Below, piece after piece: positions 32,794-41,700 of a stretch of 64,000 bases of DNA. This stretch comes from Boletus sp. NGJ. Taxonomy: Eukaryota > Basidiomycota > Agaricomycetes > Boletales > Boletaceae. How positions within the stretch are numbered: position 1 is the first letter of the stretch; each line of letters begins with the position of its first letter. The DNA is taken from positions 62,001-126,000 of the forward strand of contig JAGTXK010000005.1 of NCBI GenBank assembly GCA_019096195.1, read 5' to 3'. The position numbers and the translations under genes are program-made. Below the pieces are notes generated by a model. That model worked only from the letters and a program-made list of their open reading frames with translations, was not told the origin of the DNA and ran no database searches.

Positions 32794-35381
32794 TGTTACA
32801 CCAGGTATGTAACAATGTGACAAGTTCCTGAGTAATCAACCCTGTTTAATTACTGGACTAGCAGAACTTGAGGGGAAAATACCCCCAGAGTGTTACGCCG
32901 GGTAACAATTGTGACACGTTCCCGTATAATCCCAACACCTGTTGGATTACCGGACTAGCAGGCTTGAGGAAGAGATTACTTAACCTCCAGAGGCCCAAAT
33001 ATCCTCTGACTGGGGACCACTGCTAGCTTTACGTAGAGCGCTATGTTACCTCTATGACTGATGGCGGAGTCTCGGATTTGGAATGCCAGTGGCGGAGTCC
33101 CGGTCTTACTAGAGTGCCGGTGGTGGAGTCCCGGTCTTGCTGGGTCAGTGGCGGAGTCCTGACCTACTACGACCAACCCCTGTTGGTCGTTGGAGTTGCT
33201 GAAGCTTTATGAGCCGGTTGCGGCAACGACTGCACACAAGTGCGACGTGAAGAGGAGGATGATCACGAGCACGAGGGCGAACACCTCCAGAGCGCGGGAG
33301 AAGGCTTCTGAGGTGAAGTGGAACCTTGGCGGGAGAAGCGGTAGATTACACGGGAAGATGTGTAGATCTAGGTTAAGGTTACATGAAGGGCCCGCGTCCC
33401 TATTTATAGACCTTGCCCCTCTAGGGCAGGCTTCGTGACGAGTATAGTAATATCTAGTCGCAGACGAGAGATTACTATAAGTGGATCAAAGCATGAATCG
33501 AAACAGGAAGGTAGGAATACTGGGCTGTGTACGAGAGAACACAGCCAAGGAGGCAATGTCAGTGATCGGGTCAAAAGGGGAGAAGGCATGTATCAGTGAA
33601 ATAGAAAGGCGATGTCCGTACCAAACGGGTAGGTTCCTAAAAAGGGAGTTACAAGTAACTTCCTAGAAAGGTAGTTCCGGATGGGGCAATGCCTGGGTAG
33701 GTGTGGCGGGGGAATCCCAGGGGAATCCCTGGTCAGAGTCGAAGAAGAGGTCGTCCCATAGTCCTACGGGAGGAGAGGGAAGGGGAAAAGAGGTACCCCC
33801 TTCGGTAACCGTAACACAGAGGCCCAATGATTCCTCTGACTGGGGACTGGCTGCTAGCTTTACGTAGAGTGTCCTGGTTGCCTCTATGACCAATGGTGAA
33901 GTCTTGGATTTACCTCAGTGGCACAATCCTCCGAGAAGGAAGGGCAGACTGGATGCAGAGGCCAGCAACTATATCGCTGGGCTTACACGGCCTAGTGCCA
34001 GTGGTGGCAGAGTCCCGGGCTTGCACGGACCAACCTCTGTTGGTCATTGGAGTTGCCGAAGCTTTAGAAGCAGGTTCGGATGGCAACGAGGCCACACAAG
34101 TGCGCGGTGATGAGGAAGACGATCACGAGCACAAGGGTGATCACCTCCAGAGCAGGAGCAAGCTTCTGAGGTGAAGTGGAACCAGTAGCAGAAGAAGCTG
34201 GTAGATTACATGGGAAGGAGTGTAGATCTAGGTTAAAGTTACATAAAGGGCCAGCATCCCTATTTATAGGCCTTGCCCATCTAGGGCAGGCTTCGTATCA
34301 TATATGGTAATCATAAGTCGCAGACTGAAGATTACCATAAAGAATCTTAGGCATCAGTCAAATGGGAATTTGGAATACTAGGCTGTGTGCAAGAGAGCAT
34401 AGCCAAGGAGGCAATGTCTATAATTGAATCAAAAGGAGGTGAAAGGCATGTATCAATGAAATAGAAGGGCAGTGTCCAAACCAAACAGGCAACTTCCTAG
34501 AAAAGAAGTTCTAGATGGGGCATTGCCTGAGTCAGTGTCGCAGAGGAATCCCTGGTCCGAGTCGAAGAACAAGTCATCCCATAGTTCTATGGGGGGTGAA
34601 GGAAGGGGAAAAGATGTACCCCCTTCTGTGACCGTAACAGCTACTCTACAACCAATGTTGAAGTCTCGGACTTTGAGGATGGTGGTGTGATCCGATGGAA
34701 GGGCAGACCAATCCTATACAGGGTCAGTGGCAGAGTCCTGACCAATATGGTACCAGTGATGGAGTCCTGGGCTTATACAAGCCAACCTCTGTTGGCATTG
34801 GAGTTGCCATCTAGCAACACAAGCGGACAGCAAGAAGGCCATACAAGTGCGAAGTGATGAGGAAGACAATCACAAGCACTGTGGTGATCACCTCCAGAGT
34901 GAATGCAGGCTTCTGAGGTGAAGTGGAACCGAAAGCTGGAAGAGCTGGTAGATTACATGGGAAGTTGTGTAGATCTAGGTTAGGATTTACATAAAGGGCG
35001 GACACCCATATAAATAGACCTTCCCTATTCAGGGCAGGCTTTGTATTGTTTATGGTAATTCTAGAATATTACCATAAGGGATCATATCATCAGTCAAATG
35101 GAGAAGATGGAATACTGGGCTGTGTGCAAGAGAACACAGCCAAGGAGGCAATGTCTATGATCAGATCAAAAGGTGAAATGCATGTAGAAGTGAAATAGAG
35201 CAGGCTGTGTTACAGCCATAGTGGTGCATCACTCAGAAAGGGGGTTCCGGATAAGGTGATGCTTGTGTGGGCATTGTGGGGGAATCCCAGGTAATTGGAG
35301 GCGTCAAAGAACAGGTCATTCCAGAGTCTCAGAGGAGGGGAAGGGAGAGAAAAAGATGTACCCCCTTCTGTAACCATAACA
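32794..35381 (-). repeat. 5' LTR of Gypsy element 2, interrupted and chimeric
   Basis: The first about 97 bp (from 32,794) and the last part (34,640-35,381) belong to the element's own LTR type. Between them lie a complete solo LTR (32,891-33,816) and most of a second, diverged LTR (33,817-34,639, ending GTGACCGTAACA). About 160 bp of the element's own LTR are missing at the junction. Nested insertion followed by recombination between the similar LTR starts would explain this. Confidence 0.65.
32891..33816 (-). repeat. Nested solo LTR (LTR D), TSD CAGAG
   Basis: It starts TGTTACGCCGGGTAAC and ends CCGTAACA. CAGAG occurs on both sides (32,886-32,890 and 33,817-33,821), inside another LTR of the same family. 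It contains the 9-bp-stem hairpin near 33,169-33,190 and four copies of the GTGGYGGAGTCC repeat. The higher GC content suggests a young insertion. Confidence 0.85.
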
Positions 35382-35386
35382 CATGG

Positions 35387-35634
35387 CCACAGTCATTCTC
35401 AAATATAAGACACAGTATTCGGGTGAGCTTCCCAGATGGATTAGCAAGGAAGAGCTTTCGGTAAACCATGAAATCTGGCCTCAATGGGTTAAGAATGTCA
35501 AGAATATAGTCAAGAAGTGAGATGCAGCCCAGGTGAAGAATCTGCAACACCTTTTGAATGTGTTCATCACAGCTGCATTGCGTATGAGGTGCATCAAGCT
35601 CTATCTCATCATCAGAGGCCACTGACATGGTCAC
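35387..35634 (-). pseudogene. DUF6589-like protein, N-terminal part
   Basis: The blocks HTQCSCDEHIQKVLQILHLG and PDFMVYRKLFLANPSGKLTR lead directly into the part at 25,392 once the CATGG duplication is allowed for. It starts MTMSVASDDEIELDAP at 35,634. About 180 bp of non-coding DNA lie upstream before the next solo LTR. Confidence 0.5.
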
Positions 35635-35812
35635 AAGATCTCACCTTGAGGTAAAGTGCAAACTTGAAGCTAGGAGAACAGAGGGAAGGCAATTAATGCA
35701 TCAAAACTTACACACCCAACAACTGCAGACTTATCATTCCACTTATCATTTACATGCTAACTTATCCTACATACACATGACTACAGAAAGGTCAAAAATT
35801 GACCATTCAGTC

Positions 35813-36790
35813 TGTTATGCCGGGTAACAATGTGACACGTTCCCGTATAATCCCCTGTTGGATTATAGGACTAGCAGGACTTGAGGGAAATATCTACCTC
35901 CAGAGGCCCAAGGTTTCCTCTGACTGGGGACTGACTGCTAGCTTTACATAGAGTCCTGTCGTTACCTCTATGACCAATGGTGGAGTCTTGGATTTATCAC
36001 AGTGGTGCGACCCTTCGTGAAGCATGGGCAGACCATATGCAAAGGCCAGGGGTAGTTGCCTTCCATCAGCTAGTTCCCTGGGCTTATATGGTCTAATGCC
36101 GGTGGCAGAGTCCCGGGCTTGCTGGGTCAGTGGTGGAGTCCTGACCGACGACGACCAACCTCTGTTGGTCGTTGGAGTTGCCGAAGCTTTAGAAGCCTGT
36201 AATGGCAACGACGGCACACAAGTGCAAAGTGATGAGAAGGATGATCACAAGTGCGAGGGCAATCACCTCCAGAATGCAGGAGAAGGCTTCTGAGATGAAG
36301 TAGAACCTTTAGCGGGAGAAGCAGGTAGATTACACGGGAAGGAGTGTAGATCTAGGTTGGAGTTACATGAAGGGCCTGCATCCCTATTTATAGGCCTTAC
36401 CTGTCTAGGGCAGGCTTCGTGACAAATATAGTAATCGTTAGTTGCAGACGAAAGATTACTATAAACGGATCAAGGCATGAGTCAAAAGGGGAAGGTAGGA
36501 ATACTGGGCTATGCATGAGAGAGCATAGCCAAGGAGGCAATGTCTATGATCGGGTCAAAAAGGAAGAGAGCATACATCAGGTGAAATAGGGAGGCAGTGT
36601 CCATACCAAACAGGTAGGTTCCTAAAAAGGGAGTTACGAATAACTTCCTAGAAAGGAGGTTCCGGATGGGGCAATGCCTGTGTTGGGGTTGTGGGGGAAT
36701 TCCTGGTCTGAGTCAAAGAATAGATCGTCCCACAATCCTATGGGAGGTGAAGGAAGGGGAAAAGATGTACCCCCTTCGGTAACCATAACA
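35813..36790 (-). repeat. Solo LTR (LTR F), Gypsy element 2 family
   Basis: It starts TGTTATGCCGGGTAAC and ends CCATAACA. The flanks are CAGTC (35,808-35,812) and TAGTC (36,791-36,795), a 5-bp duplication with one C/T change. It lies at the inner border of the right TIR. The VTEGGTSFPLPSPP tail and the 9-bp-stem hairpin are conserved. Confidence 0.8.
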
Positions 36791-36907
36791 TAGTCAGCTG
36801 ACAGTGGGAAGTCACACCTCACACCAAATTCAAACCCAAATTTACCAGACCGTCTATTGATGGTTTGCCTTGTGCAACCTCTTTTGGACAGGCTGGTCAC
36901 CAGACTA
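36791..36907 (-). repeat. Right terminal inverted repeat of the TIR element
   Basis: This is the inverted copy of 17,785-17,900. It is cut at its inner end by a solo LTR and followed by GGAAGCTTG. Confidence 0.85.
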
Positions 36908-36960
36908 GGAAGCTTGGGTGGCAGTCGAACGGTGTTTCCGTGATAGGAGCATGTTGGGTA
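36908..36960 (-). pseudogene. Fragment of the P-loop NTPase family, right of the TIR element
   Basis: The minus-strand sequence matches 47,738-47,787 of copy B (the APITETPFDCHPS block). It is the partner of 17,665-17,784, separated by the TIR element. Immediately to the right (36,961-37,047) lies the promoter area of another copy in the opposite direction, matching 46,125-46,180. Confidence 0.75.
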
Positions 36961-37047
36961 TATGCAGAATCGGATGCAATTCAACCTGGGTAACACTGCG
37001 ACGTAATATTCTCCCGCGAGCAAGAAATCCGCTGTCAGCCACAATTG

Positions 37048-37572
37048 TGTTACGACTGCCTTGGGTAGAGGTAGGTGTAATCTGAAAGGTGACAAAGACA
37101 ACTAGTCAACGTCGACGAAGGACAAGTAGCGAGGAGCTACCGGAGACGTAGGTACAGGGTCTTCCTGTATAACCAAGGACATGTTAAGCCTTAGAGTCAA
37201 GAGAGAACAGAGCGTCCATTCAAGAGTGGGACGAGGACTCGCAGAGATCCGCAGGGAAGATATGAGTAGATTCAGAAGGAACTACTTGCGGAGATACAAG
37301 TAGTTCTACGGTTTATATACTAGAGCGAAGGAAGTTCATAGAACGGTGTGGAACAACTATTGGTCAGCAATAGAACCCGATGGAACTCTATGGAAGGGAA
37401 GGCGGAGTGGAAGGAGTTCCGGGTGGCGTAAGTAATACAAGATAACAAGATAACGGGCCGATGAAGTGCCGGTGCTGAGTCCTACTGTATAGCGGCATCG
37501 AGATGACCAAATAAGAGGGACGAAGGGCAAGAAAAGAGGAGGAAAGAGGATAGATGGATAGAAAACGTAACA
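37048..37572 (-). repeat. 3' LTR of Gypsy element 1
   Basis: The 525-bp LTR differs from 43,482-44,006 at about nine positions, seven of them at CpG sites. A short purine run (GGTGGGTAA on the element strand) precedes it and may be the polypurine tract. Confidence 0.95.
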
Positions 37573-37608
37573 TTACCCACCTTGTAGAAGTAAGACACCG
37601 TCGCAACT

Positions 37609-38745
37609 CTATTCAAGACAGCAATAGTCCCCTTGGGGCGATCCGGTGATGTTCCTGATGGCTTCGTCGCTGTAGAGGTCGTCTCTGTAGTTGACAGAGT
37701 TGACTTTGCGTGGAGCGGGGCAGCGTGGGGTGTGTCGCGTGGTGTGGCAAAGGGTACAAGGAGGGGGAATACGATGGACAGAGTGGGAGGACGAGGTGGA
37801 GTGGGCAGAGGATGAAGAGGATGGGGGTGACGGGGGGTTAGGACGACGACGGAGGGGGCAACGGGAGGAAGAATGCCCAGGTTGCCAGCACAGGCAATTG
37901 GGGTAGCAGTAGACCGGACAGTCGACGCGAAAGTGGCCTAGACGATGACATTCGTAACACGACTCTCTATAGCATGGGTGTTGGATTCCGAGGGGAGTTC
38001 GCCCATCGTTCCCACTCCAGTGAGCTTCAACTCTTTCAACGAGACAAAGTTCGGCAGGGTCGAGGGGGGTGGACGACGCCGAGGGGGTGGAGGCAGTGGA
38101 AAGTGGAGGGATAACAGGGGCGGCGGAACGAGTGGAGAGTTCCCGCATGAAGCGGTCTAGGTCGTCTAGGAGCTTGACAGCGTTGAGTTGATGTAAGGCA
38201 GTGACAAGGGCCGTGTGGAGGTCGTCGTGGAGGGTTTGGAGGCGTAGTTGAGTGACGGATAGTACCGCGTTGGAAGTGGTGCGGTGTGCGATCACCTTGA
38301 GTTGAGTGCACTGGAGATAGGCTTTGTAGAGTGCGTAGAGGGGGGAGGAGAAGTCAAGGTGGGCGCCAAGGGCTAAGGCCATCCGGGGGTCCTCGAGATA
38401 CTGCGTGAGGCGGGTGATATCATCGATGTCGGGGAAGTCGTCACGTAGACGATGCGCATATACAGGGAGGTCTACTGCTACGACCGGTCCCGGGGTAGAG
38501 GTCAGCGAGGTAAGCCAGATGTGCTGCGGGGGGAAGGTACGACAGGAGTACCAGGGCGAGTGTAGTCGTCGACAATGATTGCAAGGGGGGGTTGCGGTGA
38601 AGAAGGGGGGAGAGAAGGAGATGTAGTACGTAAAGAAGAAATCGTTGAAATAGAATCTGGGGAGAATGGTGTGTCGATGGAGGAGATGAAGCCATTATCG
38701 GAGAAAGAGAAAGAGGCAGTGGGGGTGGTCATAGTATGAGAGAGA
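37609..38745 (-). other. Accessory zinc-knuckle reading region of Gypsy element 1
   Basis: This lies between the chromodomain and the 3' LTR. The upstream part begins MTTPTASFSFSDNGFISS near 38,731 and is Ser/Pro/Thr-rich. The downstream part (open 37,609-38,382) is helical and then carries a perfect CX2CX4HX4C zinc knuckle (CYECHRLGHFRVDC) followed by two near-knuckles (CLCWQPGHSSSRC and CTLCHTTRHTPRC). This resembles a second nucleocapsid-like protein. The two parts lie in different frames, so there is about one break or an intron. The role is unknown. Confidence 0.6.
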
Positions 38746-38751
38746 GGGGAG

Positions 38752-41700
38752 TTAACGAGAGAATGTCTTAGGGTGCCGCTTCTTATACAGCATAAGGGTG
38801 GACTTTGCATTTTTCAAGTCCCATTCCGGGATCCAAGAGTCTTCTTCGGCGGAATATCCCTTCCATCGGATCAGGAAGGAACAGCGTGACAGGGTTCTGC
38901 GGTGACGTAGAATCTTTTCGATTTCGTATTCCTCGGCTCCACCGATAAGGTCGGGCAGGGGAGCAGGGAAGTGTTTGCCGTACACTTCGTTCTCGGTGTA
39001 GGGGGATAGGAGGGACGCGTGGAAAACCGGGTGGATTTTCCAGGTTTTTGGTAGACGGAGTTTGTAAACGATTGGCGAAAGGACTTCGACGATAGTGAAG
39101 GGGCCTTCTCGTTTTGGAGCGAATTTGGGGTCGATGATGGAACATTTGAGGTTTCTGGCTTCGAGCCAGACCTTATCTCCTTTGGTGAAGGGGGAGAAGT
39201 GACGACAAGAGCGGGATATCATGGTTTGACAGGCAAGTTCATGAGCGGCAAGTGCTTCTTCTCGAGTGGCAGTGAGGCGTTTGATACGTTCTTCCACCGC
39301 AGGGATTGCAGTGTCGGGGATTACTGTGGGAAGAGGGCGTGGTTCATATCCGAGGAGAAGGGAGAAGGGAGATTGCCCTGTCACAGAATGTGGACGGTGA
39401 TTATGTGTGAATTCCGCATGGGTGATATTGTCAACCCACGACATGGGTTCGTTGCTGCAAAAGATGTGGAGATAGGTCTCGATTTCCTGATTTACGCGTT
39501 CAGTTTCTCCATCGGTCTGTGGGTGATATGCAGTAGAGAGGGAGAGGTCGTATTTCAGGAGCTTTCCGAGTTCTTTTGCGAAGATGGAGGCAAATTGAGG
39601 GCCTCGGTCAGAGATGATGCGGTCGTAGAGACCGTAATGTCGGTATACTTTGTGGAAGAATAGGGTGGCAATGCCTTCTGCGGTGACGGTTTTGGTGGTG
39701 GGGCAGAGAATTACCCCCTTTGTAAGCCCGTGGTCGACCACAACCAGCAGAGAATCGAAACCGGTGCAGAGGGGAAGATCGGTGATGAGGTCGCAGGAAA
39801 TCTGACGGAAGGGCAACCGAGCAGAGGAGCGAATGGGAGTGAGGGGCAGGGTGGAGGGGTGGGTATTCGCCTTGCATTGTTGGCAGGAGGGACAACCTGC
39901 GACGTAAGAGCGGACGAAGGACGCGAGACCAGGCCACCAGAACTCGGCAGAGACAAGTTGGCGAGTTTTGAGAAAGCCAGGGTGACTGGCAGAGTGATGA
40001 TCATGGCAACGGCGAAGAACCGAGTGACGAAGGTCACCATCAGGTGGCACATACACGCAGTTTCGATAGGTAAGAAGACCATCGGCGTAGCGCCAGTCGG
40101 ACAGGCGGGCGCAGAGGAAAGTGGGGGCCGAGGTATCTAGTGTTTGGAGGTGTTGGAGGACGAGGGGATCTGAGGTGGAGGAGGAACGGATAAGAGAGGA
40201 GAGGGTAACGTCAATGAGGTTGACGAAAAGGGAGGGGGGAAGGAGAGTAACACCATCGTTTTCCGGAGTGGAGTCGGGGGTGAGGTCAGGGCGACGGGAG
40301 AGAGCGTCCGGGCCGGCGAGGAGACGGCCGGGGACGTGGATAATCTGGAGATCGAAGTCAGTGAGATTGAGCATCCAGCGAGCTTGGCGACAGTTAAGGT
40401 TTTGGGGGGTACAGAAATACATAAGGTTCTTATGGTCAGTGAACACCTGGACGGGGAAGGGGGATCTGTGAAGATAATGTCGCCAAGCTTTGAGTGTGCG
40501 GATGACGGCGAGGAGTTCGTGGTCGTAGATGTCGTAGTTGCGTTCCGCGGGGGAGAAGGAGTCGGAGAGGTACGAACAGGGATGCCAATCGCCATTGGGG
40601 TCAGTTTGAAGGAGAATACCTCCAGAGGCATATTTGGAAGCGTCAGTAGCGATGGCGAAGGGGGCGGAGAAATCAGGGAGTTGGAGGACAGGTTTGGTGA
40701 GGAAGAGACGTTTGAGCTCGTCAAACATGGCCTGACAGGCGGGGGTCCAATCCCAGGGATGGTTCTGGCAGGTGAGGTCGATGAGGGGACGAGCAACGGT
40801 GGAATAGTTCGGGATGAAGCGGCGGTAGAAGTTGGCGAAGCCAAGGAAGGAACATACCCCAGTGACACGGGAGGGAGCTGGCCATTTTGCAATGCCATCC
40901 AATTTGACAGGGTCCATAGAGAGGTGGTTGGGTCGGACAATCATGCCGAGGTATTCCACTTCATCTACGGTGAAGTCACATTTCTCCAGCTTGAGGTGGA
41001 GGTTGAGCTCAACCATACGTTGAAGAACTCGTTTGGTACGTTCAGTGTGTGTAGCCTCATCAGGAAAGAAGATTAGGAGGTCGTCCATATAAATGACGAG
41101 CCACCCTTCGGCGATCATGTCACAGAAGGAGTCGTTCATGAAACGTTGGAAGGTCATGGGAGAGTTACACAGGCCAAAGAACATGACGGTGGGTTCATAC
41201 AGGCCTTTGTGAGTGATGAAGGCGGCTTTCCATTGGTCGCCATCTTTGATGCGGACGTTGTTGTAACCCCAGCGGACATCAAATTTGGTGAAGATCTGTG
41301 CGCCACGGAGGCGATCGACTAAGTTGGAAACAAGGGGGAGGGGATAGGCGTCACGAACGGTATGTTCGTTGATGTAGCAGTAATCCTGACACGGACGAAG
41401 GTCTCCGTTCTTTTTCTTAACAAAGAAGAAGGGGGAGGCGTGAGGGGAGTTGGAAGGGCGTATTTTTCCACTGGCCAAATTCTCGTCAATGAAAGCGTCT
41501 GTGGCGGCGATCTCAGTGGGGGAAAGCGGATAGACTTTGCCAATCTTAGGTACAAAGGACTCCTTCAGATTAATGGCGTGGTCATAAGGGCGCGAGGGGG
41601 GTATGTGGTCGGTAGCTTCTTTCGAGAAGACGGAGGAGAAGTCCTCGTATTCTCGAGGGAGTGTGCGTTTAGGTTTTGCCGCTTCTGCAGCCTGTGCTAA

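Larger units (their letters stand above)
25398..35381 (-). mobile_element. Ty3/Gypsy retrotransposon (element 2), broken, TSD CATGG, right LTR interrupted
   Basis: The left LTR is 25,398-26,342 and the right LTR begins at 32,794 and ends at 35,381. CATGG lies on both outer sides (25,393-25,397 and 35,382-35,386). On the minus strand the element has gag (32,325-31,400), protease (near 31,150), reverse transcriptase and RNase H (30,635-29,340), integrase (about 29,050-27,730) and an accessory frame that runs into the 3' LTR (27,262-26,183). Gag-pol carries about half a dozen or more breaks. The right LTR holds a nested solo LTR and looks chimeric. The element sits in the DUF6589-like gene of the TIR element. 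Confidence 0.85.
17785..36907. mobile_element. TIR DNA transposon with 116-bp ends and 9-bp TSD, carrying RecQ-like and DUF6589-like relics
   Basis: The left end (17,785) reads TAGTCTGGTGACCAGCCTG. The right end (36,907) is its inverted copy, and the two match over about 116 bp with fewer than a dozen differences, mostly transitions. GGAAGCTTG is repeated on both sides (17,776-17,784 and 36,908-36,916), and joining the flanks restores the P-loop NTPase sequence found at 47,738-47,898. Without the later insertions inside it (a Tc1 element, two solo LTRs and a Gypsy element) the unit is about 6 kb. Contents are a RecQ-like helicase (plus), an unknown protein (minus), minisatellite arrays and a DUF6589-like protein (minus). 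The long TIRs and 9-bp duplication resemble Mutator-like elements, but no Mutator transposase was recognised. Confidence 0.75.

Noticed and set aside
17785-36907. Starship or Helitron as the identity of the large element
   Set aside because: No DUF3435 tyrosine recombinase and no Rep/Pif1 helicase were seen. Inverted ends with a 9-bp target duplication fit neither class.
37388-37606. A frame rich in Leu/Ser/Pro at the end of the left LTR, repeated at 43,791-44,052
   Set aside because: It is present only because the LTR is duplicated, is short, and shows no link to a start context or domain.
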